A stretch of DNA of 64,000 nucleotides. Origin: Lacticaseibacillus jixianensis (GTDB lineage Bacteria > Bacillota > Bacilli > Lactobacillales > Lactobacillaceae). Below are positions 1 through 10,708 of the stretch, piece after piece. The translations under genes were made by a program, and so were the position numbers. Every line of letters begins with the position of its first letter. Position 1 is the stretch's first letter. The stretch is taken from positions 143,550 through 207,549 of the forward strand of contig NZ_RHOJ01000002.1 of the NCBI RefSeq assembly GCF_003946485.1. Direction: 5' to 3'. The notes beneath the pieces are model-generated. The model had not been told where the DNA came from. It was given only the letters and a program-made list of their open reading frames with translations, and made no database searches.

Positions 1-42
1 CATGTGCGGCAAGAGCTTTGCACCTTGCTTAATCGGGCACCG

Positions 43-144
43 GGGCGACAACGCCCGAGCGATTAGCTACGCTCCCACCCTCGTCGGCAAAATACGCCGA
101 CAATGGTGGAAGCTAGGCTAATCGTCGGGCTAAGTTCGTCGCCC
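43..144. repeat. Dispersed long palindromic repeat, copy 1
   Basis: A long imperfect palindrome: GGGCGAC at the left end pairs with GTCGCCC at the right, followed inward by GCCCGAGCGATTAGC against GCTAATCGTCGGGC and then a central stem GTCGGC/GCCGAC. It is flanked on both sides by the word GCACCTT. The same architecture and words recur in the array at 10709-11328 and at 28175-28278. It lies just beyond the rpmF terminator and contains no convincing gene. The family is not one I can name; it behaves like a REP/BIME-type intergenic element. Confidence 0.75.
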
Positions 145-156
145 CTCTGCACCTTC

Positions 157-187
157 AAAAAAAGCCCCAGATCAAATGATCTGGGGC
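157..187 (-). terminator. rpmF terminator
   Basis: An 11-bp stem (GCCCCAGATCA against TGATCTGGGGC) followed on the minus strand by a run of seven T, directly downstream of the L32 gene. Confidence 0.85.
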
Positions 188-196
188 AAAGGGCCA

Positions 197-385
197 TTAC
201 GCCTTCGCGCTGGTATCCTTGTTAAGCACCTGAGCGCCCTTGTAGAAGCCCTTAGGTGAGACGTGATGAGAGACACGGTATTCGCCGGTCGCTGCGTCGA
301 ACTGCAAGTTCGGCACATTCAGCTTGATGTGACCGCGGCGCATACGCTTTTTGGTTTTTGAAGTCCTGCGTGCTGGAACTGCCAT
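197..385 (-). CDS. rpmF: 50S ribosomal protein L32 (bL32)
   Basis: A 62-residue basic protein that begins [19 protein letters not shown], the diagnostic N-terminus of bL32, a component of the large ribosomal subunit. Length fits the family. The zinc-ribbon cysteines present in many bL32 proteins are absent, so this is the cysteine-free (C-) form, which does not need zinc. It is monocistronic: its own promoter at 422-449 and a strong terminator at 157-187. The start is preceded by AAAAGGGG. Confidence is high. Confidence 0.97.
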   Translation of the reverse strand: MAVPARRTSKTKKRMRRGHIKLNVPNLQFDAATGEYRVSHHVSPKGFYKGAQVLNKDTSAKA

Positions 386-421
386 GAGCGGAAAACCCCT
401 TTTGTTTTAGATTTCTTTTCT

Positions 422-449
422 ACTATACCGGACCCGGCGGAAATTGCAA
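422..449 (-). promoter_or_regulatory. rpmF promoter
   Basis: Read on the minus strand: -35 TTGCAA, 16-bp spacer, -10 TATAGT, about 35 bases upstream of the rpmF start codon. Hexamers and spacing fit a sigma-A promoter. Confidence 0.7.
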
Positions 450-539
450 GGCCAAGCGGCATTGATAGCCTGTTGCTATCACAGCATGACTAATCATACT
501 AAAATATTCGCGTCAAGGCAAGACCTTTACAGCTAAAAT

Positions 540-3152
540 TTACACCTGGCTGGGCGCGCCCTCACTTTCACGGCTGGAAAAGGTCAACGCCCCGTCCTTC
601 ACGTCGATCAACGCCGTCGCGTTCGGCAAGATCTTGCCAGCGATCAGCAGCTTGGCCAGCGGCGTTTCCACCGCGGTCGTGATCAACCGCTGCAGCGGCC
701 GGGCGCCGTACGCCGGCTCATAGCCCTTGTTGGCCAGCCATTCCTCGGCCGCTGGGGTAACGTCTAGCGTGATGTTCTGATCGGCCAGGCGCTTGCCCAG
801 CTGGCCCAGGTCCTTGACCGCAATTTTTTCGACGTCCTCCAGCCGCAGCGGGTTGAACATGATGATGTCGTCGATCCGGTTCAAGAACTCCGGCTTGAAG
901 TGGGTGCGCACCTGCGCCATGACCTGATCTTTGGCGGCCTGCGTGATCTTCCCATTGTCCTCGACCCCGTCAAGCAGTGCCTCGGAGCCCAGGTTGGAGG
1001 TCATGATGATGATGGTGTTCTTGAAGTCGACGGTACGGCCCTGACTGTCGGTCAGGCGGCCGTCATCCAGCACCTGAAGCAAAATGTTGAACACGTCCGG
1101 GTGCGCCTTTTCGATTTCATCCAGCAACACGATGGTGTACGGGTTGCGCCGCACGGCCTCGGTCAGCTGACCGCCCTCCTCGTAGCCGACATAGCCTGGG
1201 GCCGCGCCGACCAGCCGGGAGACGGAGATCTTGTCCATGTACTCGGACATGTCGATGCGGACCATGTGCTTTTCGGAATCAAACAAGTTGTCCGCCAGCG
1301 ACTTGGCCAGCTCGGTCTTGCCGACGCCGGTGGGGCCAAGGAACATGAAGCTGCCCAGCGGCCGGGACGGGTCCTGCATCCCCGCCCGGGAGCGCAGGAC
1401 GGCGTCTGACACGGCGGCCACCGCCTCGTCCTGGCCGATCACCCGCTGGTGCAGGTGGTCCGGCAGGTGCAGCAGCTTCTGGCGGTCGCCTTCGACCAGC
1501 TTCGCCACCGGGATCCCGGTCTGCCGGGAGATGACAGCCGCAATTTCGTTTTCGGTGACAGATTCCTGCACCAGCCAAGCGTCCGGCCGGTCCGTCGCTT
1601 CAAGCGCCTTCAGTTCCTTTTCCAGCTGCGGGATGGTGCCGTGCTGCAGGCGGGCAGCGGTCTCCAAATCGTAGCGACTCTGCGCGTCTTCGAGCGCGTG
1701 CTTCGCCTTATCGATCTCTTCCTTCTTCTCGTTCAGCTGGTTGATGTCCTTCTTCTCGGCATCCCACTGGGCCTTGAGCTTGGTCGTTTGTTCCTTGGTG
1801 TTGGCCAGGTCCTCCTGGGCCTGGGTCAGGCGCTTCATGCTGGCGGGGTCGGTTTCCTTCTTCAGGGCCTGGATCTCGATCTCCAACTGCATCTGCTTGC
1901 GCTCCGCCACGTCCAGCTCGGTCGGGCGCGAGTTCATCTCGACGTTGATGTTAGCGCTGGCCTCATCGATCAGGTCGATCGCCTTGTCCGGCAGGAAGCG
2001 GTCGGTGATGTAGCGGTTCGACAGCGTGGCCGCGGCCACCAAGGCGGCGTCGTGAATGCGCACGCCGTGGAAGATCTCAAAGCGCTCCTTGAGGCCGCGC
2101 AGGATCGAGATGGTGTCTTCGACGGACGGCTCCTGGACCAGCACGCGCTGGAAGCGGCGTTCGAGCGCCTTATCCTTTTCGATGTTCTCGCGGTACTCAT
2201 CCAGGGTCGTGGCGCCAATCAAGTGCAGCTCGCCGCGCGCCAGCATCGGCTTGAGGAGGTTGCCGGCGTCCATGGCGCCTTCCGCCTTCCCGGCGCCGAC
2301 AATGGTGTGGATCTCGTCGATGAACAGCAGGATCTGACCCTCACTTTTTTTCACCTCGTTCAAAACGGCCTTGAAGCGCTCCTCAAAGTCGCCGCGGTAC
2401 TTCGCGCCTGCCAGCAGACTGCCCATGTCCAAGGAAACAATGGTCTTATTCTTGAGGTTATCCGGCACGTCATTGCGCACGATGCGCTGCGCCAGGCCCT
2501 CGACGATCGCCGTCTTACCGACCCCCGGTTCGCCGATCAGCACGGGGTTGTTCTTGGTCTTCCGCGACAGGATCCGGATCACGTTGCGGATCTCCTCGTC
2601 CCGGCCGATGATGGGATCCATCTTGCCGGAGCGCGCTTCCTTGACCAGGTCCGTCCCGTACTTTTCCAGCGCCTTGTAGGTGTTCTCCGCGGTCTTGGAG
2701 GTGACCTTCTGGCCGCCGCGGGCCTTATCGACCACCTGGCGCAGTTTCTTGGCGGTCAGGCCCTTATCCGTCAGGTACTTGGTGATCACGTTGTACGGCT
2801 GGTCGAACAGCGCCAGCAGCACGTCCTCGGTGGCGATGTACTCGTCGCCTAAGGAGTCCTTGACCTTGTCCGCGTCTTGGAAGAGCTGGTACAGGTTCTG
2901 GCTCATGTTCTGGCCGTAGCTGCTGACGCCTTCCACCACCGGTTCCTGGTCAATGGCCTGGTCGATGGCCGCGTTCAGCCCGTTCAGATCGATCCCGGCG
3001 TCCTGAACCAGCTGGGCGCCCAGGTCGCCTTTTTGCACGAGGCTCTTGATCAGCTCCGGAATGTCGATGTCCTGGTGGCGCCGCACCTGCGCGATCTGCT
3101 GGGCGGCAGCGACCGCCTCCGTCACGGCTTGGGTTAAATTATCTGGATTCAC
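540..3152 (-). CDS. clpB: ATP-dependent disaggregase ClpB
   Basis: Hsp100 chaperone that works with DnaK to pull apart protein aggregates in the cytosol. About 870 residues, the usual ClpB length. In order: an N-terminal Clp repeat domain, first AAA+ module with Walker A GEPGVGKT and the downstream LLFIDEIHT, a long lysine/glutamate-rich coiled-coil middle domain (the feature that separates ClpB from ClpC and ClpE), second AAA+ module with GPTGVGKT and [13 protein letters not shown], and a C-terminal ClpB D2-small domain. I choose the GTG at 3152 ([10 protein letters not shown]) because AAGGAGGG lies about seven bases upstream and the family starts here; an ATG at 3206 would add an atypical leader. 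A CtsR box lies upstream, so heat-shock control is likely. Confidence 0.95.
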   Translation of the reverse strand: MNPDNLTQAVTEAVAAAQQIAQVRRHQDIDIPELIKSLVQKGDLGAQLVQDAGIDLNGLNAAIDQAIDQEPVVEGVSSYGQNMSQNLYQLFQDADKVKDSLGDEYIATEDVLLALFDQPYNVITKYLTDKGLTAKKLRQVVDKARGGQKVTSKTAENTYKALEKYGTDLVKEARSGKMDPIIGRDEEIRNVIRILSRKTKNNPVLIGEPGVGKTAIVEGLAQRIVRNDVPDNLKNKTIVSLDMGSLLAGAKYRGDFEERFKAVLNEVKKSEGQILLFIDEIHTIVGAGKAEGAMDAGNLLKPMLARGELHLIGATTLDEYRENIEKDKALERRFQRVLVQEPSVEDTISILRGLKERFEIFHGVRIHDAALVAAATLSNRYITDRFLPDKAIDLIDEASANINVEMNSRPTELDVAERKQMQLEIEIQALKKETDPASMKRLTQAQEDLANTKEQTTKLKAQWDAEKKDINQLNEKKEEIDKAKHALEDAQSRYDLETAARLQHGTIPQLEKELKALEATDRPDAWLVQESVTENEIAAVISRQTGIPVAKLVEGDRQKLLHLPDHLHQRVIGQDEAVAAVSDAVLRSRAGMQDPSRPLGSFMFLGPTGVGKTELAKSLADNLFDSEKHMVRIDMSEYMDKISVSRLVGAAPGYVGYEEGGQLTEAVRRNPYTIVLLDEIEKAHPDVFNILLQVLDDGRLTDSQGRTVDFKNTIIIMTSNLGSEALLDGVEDNGKITQAAKDQVMAQVRTHFKPEFLNRIDDIIMFNPLRLEDVEKIAVKDLGQLGKRLADQNITLDVTPAAEEWLANKGYEPAYGARPLQRLITTAVETPLAKLLIAGKILPNATALIDVKDGALTFSSRESEGAPSQV

Positions 3153-3227
3153 GATGACCCTCCTTGGCCGCCTAATCGCGGCTTGAGCTAGCTTTCTTCT
3201 ACTCATTCAGTGTACCAAATTGGGTTT

Positions 3228-3244
3228 GGTCAAAACAGGTCAAA
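3228..3244 (+). promoter_or_regulatory. CtsR operator (clp heat-shock box)
   Basis: The 17-mer GGTCAAAACAGGTCAAA is an exact match to the CtsR heptad direct repeat (GGTCAAA, three bases, GGTCAAA). It sits about 80 bases upstream of the clpB start, beside a candidate clpB -10 (TACACT on the minus strand, 3209-3214). CtsR repression of clpB is established in Firmicutes. ctsR itself is not in the window. Confidence 0.85.
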
Positions 3245-3296
3245 AAGCAAATAAACCGCTTGCAGCCGCAAAAATCGGGCTAAAGGCCGAGCGGGT

Positions 3297-3325
3297 TTGC
3301 AAAGTCGGCCGAAGCGCTTACACTA
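3297..3325 (+). promoter_or_regulatory. glpK promoter with overlapping cre site
   Basis: -35 TTGCAA (3297-3302), 16-bp spacer and -10 TACACT (3319-3324). The segment CCGAAGCGCTTACA (3309-3322) is a good match to the CcpA catabolite-responsive element and covers the spacer and -10. Occupancy by CcpA would block the promoter, as expected for a glycerol gene repressed by glucose. Confidence 0.65.
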
Positions 3326-3354
3326 AGACTATCAGACTGACAAGGAGTGCACCC

Positions 3355-4857
3355 ATGGACAAACATTACATCATGGCGCTGGACGAAGGCACGACCTCCA
3401 CCCGGGCGCTGATCATCGATCACGAAGGGCGAATCGTCGCCGACGCGCAGCAGGAGTTCCCGCAGTACTTCCCGCACCCCGGCTGGGTGGAGCACAACGC
3501 CAACGAGATCTGGAACGCCGTGCTCACCACGATCGCCGACGCCTTTTCCAAAAGCGGCATCCAGCCGCGGCAGATCGCCGGCATCGGCATCACCAATCAG
3601 CGCGAGACCACGGTGATCTGGGACAAGCAGACCGGCCTGCCGATCCACAACGCCATCGTCTGGCAGTCGCGGCAAACCACGGCCTTGGCGGAGCAGTTGC
3701 AGGCGGCCGGCTACGGGCAGCAGGTCCACGACAAAACCGGCCTGCTGATCGACCCGTACTTCTCGGCCACCAAGATCCGCTGGCTGCTGGATGCCGTCCC
3801 TGGCGCCCAGGCTCGCGCCGAGCGCGGCGAGCTGCTGTTCGGCACCATTGACACCTGGCTGGCCTGGAAGCTTTCCGGCGGCACGATCCACGTCACCGAC
3901 TACACCAATGCAAGCCGGACCATGCTCTTCAACATTCACACGCTGCAGTGGGACGACGAGATCCTCAAGGCGCTGAACATCCCCCGCGCGCTGCTGCCTG
4001 AAGTCCGCAGCAACGCCGAGGTGTACGGCGAAACGGCGCCGTTTCACTTCTACGGCAGCCGCGTGCCCATCGCCGGGATGGCCGGCGATCAGCAGGCCGC
4101 GCTGTTCGGTCAGCTGGCGCTGCAGCCGGGCATGGTCAAGAACACGTACGGCACCGGCTCCTTCATCGTCATGAACACCGGCGAAACGCCGACCATGTCC
4201 GCACACAACCTGCTGACGACGATCGGCTACGGGCTAAACGGCCATGTCACGTACGCGCTGGAGGGCTCGGTCTTTGTCGCCGGCAGCGCCATCCAGTGGC
4301 TGCGGGACGCCATGGGGCTGGTGCACACCGCCCCCGAGTCCGAGACGGCCGCCCGCGCCTCGACCAGCCAAAACGAGGTCTACGTCGTCCCCGCTTTCAC
4401 CGGGCTGGGGGCCCCGTATTGGGACCCGGACGCGCGCGGCGCGGTCTTTGGGCTGACGCGCGGCACCACCCGCAACGACTTCATCAAGGCCACGCTGCAG
4501 TCGTTGGCCTACCAAACCCGCGACGTGGTCGAAACGATGGCGCAGGACACCGGCATTGAACTGGCGACCCTGCGCGTTGACGGCGGGGCCGCCAACAACG
4601 ACTACCTGATGCAGTTTCAGGCGGACCTGCTGCAGACGCCGCTGGAGCGGGCCGCGATCCTTGAAACGACCGGGCTGGGCGCCGCGTTTCTCGCCGGCCT
4701 GGCCGTCGGGTTCTGGCCAGATACCGATGCCCTGCAGCATATCTTCAAGGTCGGCACGCGCTTCACGCCAAAGATGGCAGCGGCCGAAAGCACCCGGCTT
4801 TACGCCGGCTGGCGGCAGGCGGTCGCCGCGACCATGGCCTTCAAACCACAGGCATGA
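3355..4857 (+). CDS. glpK: Glycerol kinase
   Basis: Phosphorylates glycerol to sn-glycerol 3-phosphate with ATP, the committing step of glycerol use. 500 residues, the standard length. The N-terminus [17 protein letters not shown] carries the FGGY-kinase phosphate-binding motif; [21 protein letters not shown] and [15 protein letters not shown] are family signatures. The stretch FHFYG retains the histidine that HPr/EI phosphorylates in Firmicute GlpK proteins, so PTS activation is likely. The ATG at 3355 follows AAGGAGTGCACCC and beats an upstream start at 3220 that would prepend unrelated residues through the promoter. It is monocistronic, divergent from clpB; no glpO or glpF follows, so glycerol genes are split in this genome. 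Confidence 0.96.
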   Translation: MDKHYIMALDEGTTSTRALIIDHEGRIVADAQQEFPQYFPHPGWVEHNANEIWNAVLTTIADAFSKSGIQPRQIAGIGITNQRETTVIWDKQTGLPIHNAIVWQSRQTTALAEQLQAAGYGQQVHDKTGLLIDPYFSATKIRWLLDAVPGAQARAERGELLFGTIDTWLAWKLSGGTIHVTDYTNASRTMLFNIHTLQWDDEILKALNIPRALLPEVRSNAEVYGETAPFHFYGSRVPIAGMAGDQQAALFGQLALQPGMVKNTYGTGSFIVMNTGETPTMSAHNLLTTIGYGLNGHVTYALEGSVFVAGSAIQWLRDAMGLVHTAPESETAARASTSQNEVYVVPAFTGLGAPYWDPDARGAVFGLTRGTTRNDFIKATLQSLAYQTRDVVETMAQDTGIELATLRVDGGAANNDYLMQFQADLLQTPLERAAILETTGLGAAFLAGLAVGFWPDTDALQHIFKVGTRFTPKMAAAESTRLYAGWRQAVAATMAFKPQA

Positions 4858-4858
4858 C

Positions 4859-4904
4859 AAAACGCTGGCCCCGTGATCTTGGATGATCACGGGGCCAGCG
4901 TTTT
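4859..4904. terminator. Bidirectional terminator between glpK and lapA
   Basis: A perfect 20-bp inverted repeat around a six-base loop with A-tract on the left and T-tract on the right, placed between the convergent glpK and LapA-domain genes. Confidence 0.9.
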
Positions 4905-4905
4905 G

Positions 4906-5274
4906 TTAGTGCTGATTGGGCTGACTGTCAGCTGGCTGGGCCTTTGCCGCCTCAAGCTGCTGCTGCAAGTCCTTGACCTGCGTCTCCAGCTTCGCGGTGG
5001 CGTCCTTAACGGCCTGCGCTTTCACGGCTTCGGCACTGGCGGCGGTCTGTTTGGCCGCCTTCAGCTCCTTTTTACTCTGCGCCATGCTGGCGGTCGAAAC
5101 CAGGAAGGTGATCAAGGCGCCGATCAGCACCGAGACCACGATCACGACGATCAGTGGCCAGGTGAACTGCGCGCCAAAGAAGTTCACGGCGACGCCTTGG
5201 CCGTTGAGGAGCGCGAACACGATCAACGCCAGCGCCAACACCAACCCCACGATCAAACGTTGTTGATTTTTCAT
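4906..5274 (-). CDS. LapA-domain (DUF1049) membrane protein
   Basis: 122 residues. Two hydrophobic helices (about residues 8-26 and 38-62) separated by a short loop with NGQGVAVNFF, the hallmark of the LapA/DUF1049 family, then an alanine/lysine/glutamine-rich coiled coil from about residue 68 to 110 that would lie in the cytoplasm. In Gram-negative bacteria the family assists envelope assembly; its role in lactobacilli is not known and there is no LPS here. GGGAG lies upstream of the ATG. It is the last gene of a run with the SDR gene (gap 11 bases) and rnz. Confidence 0.8.
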   Translation of the reverse strand: MKNQQRLIVGLVLALALIVFALLNGQGVAVNFFGAQFTWPLIVVIVVSVLIGALITFLVSTASMAQSKKELKAAKQTAASAEAVKAQAVKDATAKLETQVKDLQQQLEAAKAQPADSQPNQH

Positions 5275-5285
5275 GATGGGTCTCC

Positions 5286-6074
5286 CTACTTCTGATTGAA
5301 CAGCCCGCCGGCCAGAAAGTCACCGACGTGTGGGAACAAGTCGTAAAACTTAGCGGCAGCCGTCATCACGGCCGGCGCGTTGATCTCGCGCACGGGGCGG
5401 TGGAAGCTGCGCACGATCCGGCAGGCCAGCTTTTGCGGGTCCAGCACGATCATGTTCACGCGCGCCAAGTAATCATTCGCCTGAGCGACGGTGAAAAAAT
5501 CCGTGTTGATCGGGCCCGGGTTGACCGTTGTCACGTTCACGCCGAAGGGCCGCAGTTCCAGGCGCAACCCGTTGGAGTAGCCGACCACAGCGAACTTGGT
5601 CGCCGAGTAGACCGCCGACTTGGGGGTGGCCATCTTGCCGGCCATGGAGGCGATGTTGACGATGTGGCCGCGCCGCGCGTCGATCATCTCGCGGCCGATC
5701 AGCTGCGTCATGTACATCAGGCCCAAGACGTTGGTCCGGAACATTTTTTCCACGAGGGGCATCGGGGTGTCAACGGCGGCCTCAAAATGCCCGAAGCCGG
5801 CCGCGTTGACCAGCACATCGATGGGCCCAACGTCGCGCTTGATGCGCGCCACCACGGCCTCGATGGCGACGGGATCCGCCACGTCGCAGACAAACGCATA
5901 CGCCGGCTGGCCAGACAAGGCCGTGGCTTCCGCCTGGGCCGCGATCAGCCGGTCCTTGCGCCGCGCCAGGAAGACCACCGTCGCGCCCTGCTTGGCCGCC
6001 TCCAGCCCAACTGCCCGGCCTAAGCCGCTGGAGCCGCCGGTCACGACTACCGTTTCGCCATCAAGTCTACTCAT
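5286..6074 (-). CDS. Short-chain dehydrogenase/reductase
   Basis: 262-residue classical SDR. The Rossmann nucleotide site [12 protein letters not shown] is at residues 12-23, the NAAGFG segment near 90, the catalytic serine in NIASMAGK and the YSATK motif (Tyr and Lys) near 155-159. The arginine-rich segment ARRKDR after the second strand suggests NADP(H). The substrate cannot be told from sequence. Its ATG follows AAAGGAGG and overlaps the end of rnz by eight bases, so the two are translationally coupled; an SDR next to rnz is a frequent pairing in lactobacilli. Confidence 0.9.
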   Translation of the reverse strand: MSRLDGETVVVTGGSSGLGRAVGLEAAKQGATVVFLARRKDRLIAAQAEATALSGQPAYAFVCDVADPVAIEAVVARIKRDVGPIDVLVNAAGFGHFEAAVDTPMPLVEKMFRTNVLGLMYMTQLIGREMIDARRGHIVNIASMAGKMATPKSAVYSATKFAVVGYSNGLRLELRPFGVNVTTVNPGPINTDFFTVAQANDYLARVNMIVLDPQKLACRIVRSFHRPVREINAPAVMTAAAKFYDLFPHVGDFLAGGLFNQK

Positions 6075-7011
6075 GATTGCCTCCTTTGGTGAATGGGATC
6101 ACCACGTCCTCTAGATCATGCACCACTTTGGTCGCCGCGAAAACCTGCTGCGCACTTTTTTGCAGCAGGTTCGCGCCCTTGCCAATGTAGCGCGCCGAAA
6201 TGTGCGTCAGGTACAGCCGCTTGGCGTGCGCCAAGGCCGCCAGCTTGGCGGCCTGCAGGTTCGTGGAGTGGTAGTACTGGTGGGCCAGCTTGGCCTCATC
6301 CGGCCCAAACGTCGCCTCGTGCACGATTGCGTCGGCGTCCTGGGCCAGACTCAGCTCGCTATCGGCCGCCCGGGTATCGCCAAAAATGGCCACGGTGCGG
6401 CCAGGCTGGGCCGCACCGATAAAGTCGCGGCCGCTAAACGTCCGGCCGTCCGGCAGGGTCACCTGCTCGCCCGCCTTGAGCTTCGCGTACACGGGCCCGG
6501 CCGGAATGCCGGCCTCGCGCACCTTCTCGACCATCAGCTCGCCTTCATGCGGCTTCTCCTCGACGCGGAAGCCGAAGCAGGTGATGCGGTGGTTGAGCGG
6601 GGCAAACGACACGCGGAACGTGTCGTCATCCAGGATCACCCCGGGCGTCTTCAAGATGACGAAATTGAGCTTGTACGGCAGGTGGGTGCCGGTGACGGCA
6701 AGGCTGGTCTTGACGAACCGGTCAATCCCTTCCGGACCATAGATCGTCAGCGGCTGCTCACCGCCCTGATTCGCGCGGCTCGTCAAAAACCCTGGCAGGC
6801 CGAAGATGTGATCGCCGTGCAGGTGGGTGATAAAAATTTTGGCCACCTTCCGCGGGCGGATGCTGGTTTGCAGGATCTGATGCTGGGTGCCTTCACCGCA
6901 GTCGAACAGCCACACCTCGTTGCGTTCGTCCAGCAGCTTGAGTGCGGTGCTTGAGACGTTGCGCGTCTTGGACGGCGAGCCCGCCCCGGTACCGAGAAAT
7001 AAGAGTTCCAT
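6067..7011 (-). CDS. rnz: Ribonuclease Z
   Basis: tRNA 3'-processing endonuclease that removes the 3' trailer from pre-tRNAs lacking an encoded CCA. 314 residues, full length for the short RNase Z form. Metallo-beta-lactamase fold with the zinc motif [14 protein letters not shown] near residues 63-76, the N-terminal [19 protein letters not shown] around 210 and the HEATFG and HISARY histidine motifs. First gene of the rnz-SDR-LapA run. The start has no strong Shine-Dalgarno that I can see, but family alignment at MELLFLGTG makes it secure. Confidence 0.95.
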   Translation of the reverse strand: MELLFLGTGAGSPSKTRNVSSTALKLLDERNEVWLFDCGEGTQHQILQTSIRPRKVAKIFITHLHGDHIFGLPGFLTSRANQGGEQPLTIYGPEGIDRFVKTSLAVTGTHLPYKLNFVILKTPGVILDDDTFRVSFAPLNHRITCFGFRVEEKPHEGELMVEKVREAGIPAGPVYAKLKAGEQVTLPDGRTFSGRDFIGAAQPGRTVAIFGDTRAADSELSLAQDADAIVHEATFGPDEAKLAHQYYHSTNLQAAKLAALAHAKRLYLTHISARYIGKGANLLQKSAQQVFAATKVVHDLEDVVIPFTKGGNHE

Positions 7012-7133
7012 TCATTTTCATCCTAACTATCGTCACTTATGGCTTATTTTATCACACTGGTCGCGGCGCAAGAACGCGCAATCAAAACCGCGCCGTCCTC
7101 GCAAAACAGGGCCAAGCCCCGGCTCGACCCTGA

Positions 7134-9110
7134 TCACTGATTCGCGTTGACTACCAGGCGCTTCGTCACGTACGCCGCGTAGTACTTATTACCGGTCGGA
7201 TTCGGGTGCACCTGGTCGTCGTAGAACCAGTCGCGGTGACGATCCGAGTACCCGTGCCAATCGATCACGGTCAGGTTATTGAAGCGGCGTGTACCGGCCG
7301 CCAGCATTTTGTTGACGGTGTTTTGCCACGGCCGCGTCGGCACCTGCGCGTTGATCCAAAAGACGTGACGCTCGGGTCCGACCGCCTGCATCATCGCGTC
7401 CAGCTGCGCGTCGCTGAACGGCCCGTTGGTGCCCAGCTCAATCAGCACATTCTCCGCCAGCGCGCCCTGCGCGGCGTAGGAGCGCACCAGCTCGACCGAG
7501 GCGGCCATTTGGCGGGCCACTTTGCCGTCGATGAAGGCCTTGGGCATGAGCTGCTGCAGCGTCGGCTTGGCGTCAAGCAACACGGAATCGCCGATGGCCG
7601 TGACCGTGAGGGTCTGGGCCTTCTGCAGCTCGGCCTGGGAGATGCAGTACGCCTCGAACTCCCGGTTGACCGGGTGCGCGTACTGCGAACTGGCAGTGGC
7701 CTTGCTGGCACTGGCCGCCTGACTGGCCGACTGCGCCTTTTTGGTGGCCTTGGCCTTGCTGGCCGCGGCCGCTTTCTTCTGCGCGGCGATCTCCTTTTTC
7801 GCTTTCTGCAGCGCCGCCTTCTTCTGGGCGGCGGTTTCCTGGTTGGCCTTGAGGTGCTTTTCCTCAGCACTTTCGTGGGCCTTGGCCGCTGGGGCCTGAG
7901 CCAGGCCGACACTGCCCAGCACCAGGACCACCGCAAACGCCGCCACCAGGGTGCGGGCCAGTGCCGCCCCCCGGCCGCCGCGGACCCGCTGCCAAAAGGC
8001 GGCCAGGTCGGCGCGGCTGGCGTGGCCCAGGGGCTGCTCGATCAGCCGGTAGGACAGCTCGCTGATCACCAAAATGATGGTCACTTCGATCACCGGGTAC
8101 AGGACCGGATGATTGGCGACGTCGCGAAAGGCATTTTCAAAGAAGATCATGACCGGAAACTGATAAATGTAGATCCCGTAGCTACGCGAGCCGATCCAGT
8201 GAAACAGCGGGTTGGCCAGCAGCCGGCCCCACCATGTTGCGGGGCTGGCCACCACCGCCACCAGCAGCATCGCCAGCAGACTAAAGCCAACCATGCCGCC
8301 CTCGTACAACGCGCTGCTTTGGTCGCCCAGGCGCAGCAGACTGGCGCCCATGGCCAGTACGGCCAGCGTGCCGGCCCCATCAAGCAGCCAGCGGCTTGGC
8401 CGCGGCAGGTCGGCGGCCAGTTTCTGGCTCGGCCAGATGAACGCCAGCGCGCTGCCCATCAGCAAGGCAAAAATGCGCGTATCCGTGCCGTAGTACAGGC
8501 GGCTGGGATCACCCCCGCCGAGCATCGTCAGCCGGTACAGCACCGCCATCCAGACGCCGCTGGCCAAAGCCAACGTCATCGTCGCCGCGAACCGCTTGCC
8601 CGCGCTTTTGAACAAGTGAACTAGAAGCAGGAACAGGAACGGCCAAAGCAGGTAGAACTGGCCTTCGATCGACAGCGTCCACAGGTGCACAAACGGCGAC
8701 TCGTTATGGGCGAACCGCTCGAAGTACGACTGGCCATTGGCGATCTGCCACCAGTTATAAACCAGGGCCAAATTACTCAGCACGATCTTGTGCAGGTTGA
8801 CCAGCAGATCGCGCGCAAACAACACGATGTACGCACTGGCCCCAAACAGCACCGTGACCAGCGCCGGATAAAGCCGCCGCACCCGCTTGATGAAAAAGGC
8901 CTTGAGGGCCAGCGTGCCGCTTTGGGCATACTGACGGCCAAAGCCATCCGTGATCAGATACCCCGAGATCACGAAGAACAAAAGGACTCCCAAGTAGCCG
9001 CCTTGAAACAGGTCCGGCCGCAGGTGGTAGAGGATGACCCCCACGACCCCCAAAGCCCTTAACCCGTCAAAGCCGCCGATGTAACGCCGTTTAGGCTGGG
9101 CTGATTCCAT
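7134..9110 (-). CDS. Acyltransferase 3 fused to SGNH domain (OatA-like peptidoglycan O-acetyltransferase)
   Basis: About 658 residues. The N-terminal two thirds is an acyltransferase-3 integral membrane domain of about ten helices starting GGFDGLRALGVVGVILYH. A lysine/alanine-rich linker predicted to be helical follows, then an extracellular SGNH/GDSL domain: GDSV (serine), ELGTNGP (block III) and DQVHPNP (Asp-x-x-His). This layout is that of OatA, which moves acetyl groups across the membrane and acetylates MurNAc, giving lysozyme resistance. I prefer the ATG at 9110 (MESAQPKRRYIGGF) preceded by AAGGCGGG over an upstream ATG at 9161 that overlaps obg. It lies 34 bases after obg on the same strand. 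The acceptor (peptidoglycan or other glycan) is inferred. Confidence 0.85.
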   Translation of the reverse strand: MESAQPKRRYIGGFDGLRALGVVGVILYHLRPDLFQGGYLGVLLFFVISGYLITDGFGRQYAQSGTLALKAFFIKRVRRLYPALVTVLFGASAYIVLFARDLLVNLHKIVLSNLALVYNWWQIANGQSYFERFAHNESPFVHLWTLSIEGQFYLLWPFLFLLLVHLFKSAGKRFAATMTLALASGVWMAVLYRLTMLGGGDPSRLYYGTDTRIFALLMGSALAFIWPSQKLAADLPRPSRWLLDGAGTLAVLAMGASLLRLGDQSSALYEGGMVGFSLLAMLLVAVVASPATWWGRLLANPLFHWIGSRSYGIYIYQFPVMIFFENAFRDVANHPVLYPVIEVTIILVISELSYRLIEQPLGHASRADLAAFWQRVRGGRGAALARTLVAAFAVVLVLGSVGLAQAPAAKAHESAEEKHLKANQETAAQKKAALQKAKKEIAAQKKAAAASKAKATKKAQSASQAASASKATASSQYAHPVNREFEAYCISQAELQKAQTLTVTAIGDSVLLDAKPTLQQLMPKAFIDGKVARQMAASVELVRSYAAQGALAENVLIELGTNGPFSDAQLDAMMQAVGPERHVFWINAQVPTRPWQNTVNKMLAAGTRRFNNLTVIDWHGYSDRHRDWFYDDQVHPNPTGNKYYAAYVTKRLVVNANQ

Positions 9111-9144
9111 ACTATCCCGCCTTAATCTTGTGCATGCCCGATTA

Positions 9145-10431
9145 TTATTCCACAAACTCAAACGTGAAATCGTCGATCGCGACCAGGTCGCCGGTTTTGG
9201 CGCCGGCCTCCCGCAACGCGTCGTCGACCCCGATGCTGCGAAGCTGGCGGGCGAAGCGCAGGGCCCCGTCGTCGTGATCCAGGTTCGCCATCTTGAAGAG
9301 GCGCTCGACCTTCGACCCGCTCAGAATGAACGTGCCGTCGTCATCGCGGCTCACGGCCACTTCCGCCTCGGTCGCCTTTTCATGCGCCACGGCCTGCTCG
9401 GCGGTGGCTTTCGGCTCGAAGACCGGCGCCGACTTCAGCGCCTGGGCCGTGTCCTGCATCAGCTGGCTCACGCCCTTATGCGTGATGCTGGAAATGGCAT
9501 AAATATTCGCCGCCGGCACGCCTTCCTTGAGCAGCGCCGCCTTGAACGCCTCAAAGCGCTCCTCGGCGCCGGGCATGTCCAGCTTGGTGGCAACGACCAG
9601 CTGCGGCCGCTTCAAAATATTGTCGTCGTAGGTGCCGAGTTCCTGCCTGATCTGGTGGTAATCATCCAGCGGCTCGCGGCCGTTTGCCGGATCCATCTCG
9701 ACGAGGTGTAGGATGACGCGGGTGCGCTCCACGTGGCGCAGGAACTGGAAGCCCAGCCCGACCCCGTTGGATGCGCCTTCGATCAGCCCGGGCAGGTCCG
9801 CCATGACAAAGTCGGAACCGTCGTCCAGCTGCACCATCCCCAGGTTCGGGGTCAGCGTGGTGAACTGATAGGCGGCGATCTTCGGCTTGGCGGAGGTCAC
9901 GACAGACAACAGGGTAGACTTGCCCACAGACGGGAAGCCGACCAGCCCGACGTCGGCCAGGACCTTCAGCTCCAAGGTCACGAACCGGTGCTGCCCGGGC
10001 TCACCGTTTTCAGCAATTTCCGGCGCCGTGTTTTTCGGTGAGACAAAGTGGACGTTGCCGCGCCCGCCGCGCCCGCCGCGCGCAACGACCAGCTCCTGGC
10101 CGTTGGCCGTCAGGTCGCCGATCACTTGGTGCGTGTCGGCGTCGTACACCGTGGTACCGGCAGGAACGGCCAAGCGAATGTCTTCGGCCTTGCGTCCGTA
10201 CATCTGCTTTCCGAGGCCATTGCCCCCGGCCTTCGCGTGAAAATGGCGCTGGTAGCGAAAATCCATCAGCGTGCGCAGGCCAGGATCGACGTAGAGCACA
10301 ATGCTGCCGCCGTGGCCGCCATCGCCGCCGGCCGGCCCACCAAAGGGCACAAACTTTTCGTGGCGAAACGCCACCATGCCGTCCCCGCCCTTGCCGGCTT
10401 CAACTTCTACTGTCACTTGATCGACAAACAT
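9145..10431 (-). CDS. obg: GTPase Obg/CgtA
   Basis: Ribosome-associated GTPase needed for 50S maturation and stress control. 428 residues in three parts: the glycine-rich Obg fold ([18 protein letters not shown] onward, to about 158), the G domain with P-loop [19 protein letters not shown] and the NKxD-like TKLD, and the C-terminal OCT domain ending in [10 protein letters not shown]. The ATG at 10431 has AAGGAGGAGCTC directly upstream; an upstream ATG would add 23 unrelated residues. The gene stands next to the oatA-like gene; the region upstream is the palindrome array. Confidence 0.96.
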   Translation of the reverse strand: MFVDQVTVEVEAGKGGDGMVAFRHEKFVPFGGPAGGDGGHGGSIVLYVDPGLRTLMDFRYQRHFHAKAGGNGLGKQMYGRKAEDIRLAVPAGTTVYDADTHQVIGDLTANGQELVVARGGRGGRGNVHFVSPKNTAPEIAENGEPGQHRFVTLELKVLADVGLVGFPSVGKSTLLSVVTSAKPKIAAYQFTTLTPNLGMVQLDDGSDFVMADLPGLIEGASNGVGLGFQFLRHVERTRVILHLVEMDPANGREPLDDYHQIRQELGTYDDNILKRPQLVVATKLDMPGAEERFEAFKAALLKEGVPAANIYAISSITHKGVSQLMQDTAQALKSAPVFEPKATAEQAVAHEKATEAEVAVSRDDDGTFILSGSKVERLFKMANLDHDDGALRFARQLRSIGVDDALREAGAKTGDLVAIDDFTFEFVE

Positions 10432-10708
10432 GAGCTCCTCCTTGAATGATAAGTCTAAGTCACTAGCATACGGGTTTCGCCCCGTCAGTGCAAATCTCAC
10501 TAGCCATTATACTAGATTCCAGGCGCGTCCGGGGGCCGTATATCAGTTATGCAAAAGAAAAGTTCAAGCAAAAGTGTTGCGCCAGGGAGAGGCCAGCACG
10601 GCGGGCCGGCCGCAGATGCGGCCGCCTGGCGGACAGGGTGACATGCGGAGCGGCTAATCATGCCGCTAAAACCGCCAGCACTGTGCACCTTGGCGTAATC
10701 GGGCTGCG

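Noticed and set aside
1449..2852. Long plus-strand open frame opposite clpB
   Set aside because: Antisense shadow of a conserved ClpB gene in GC-rich DNA; repetitive Leu/Gln/Arg/Val composition, no RBS, no known domain.
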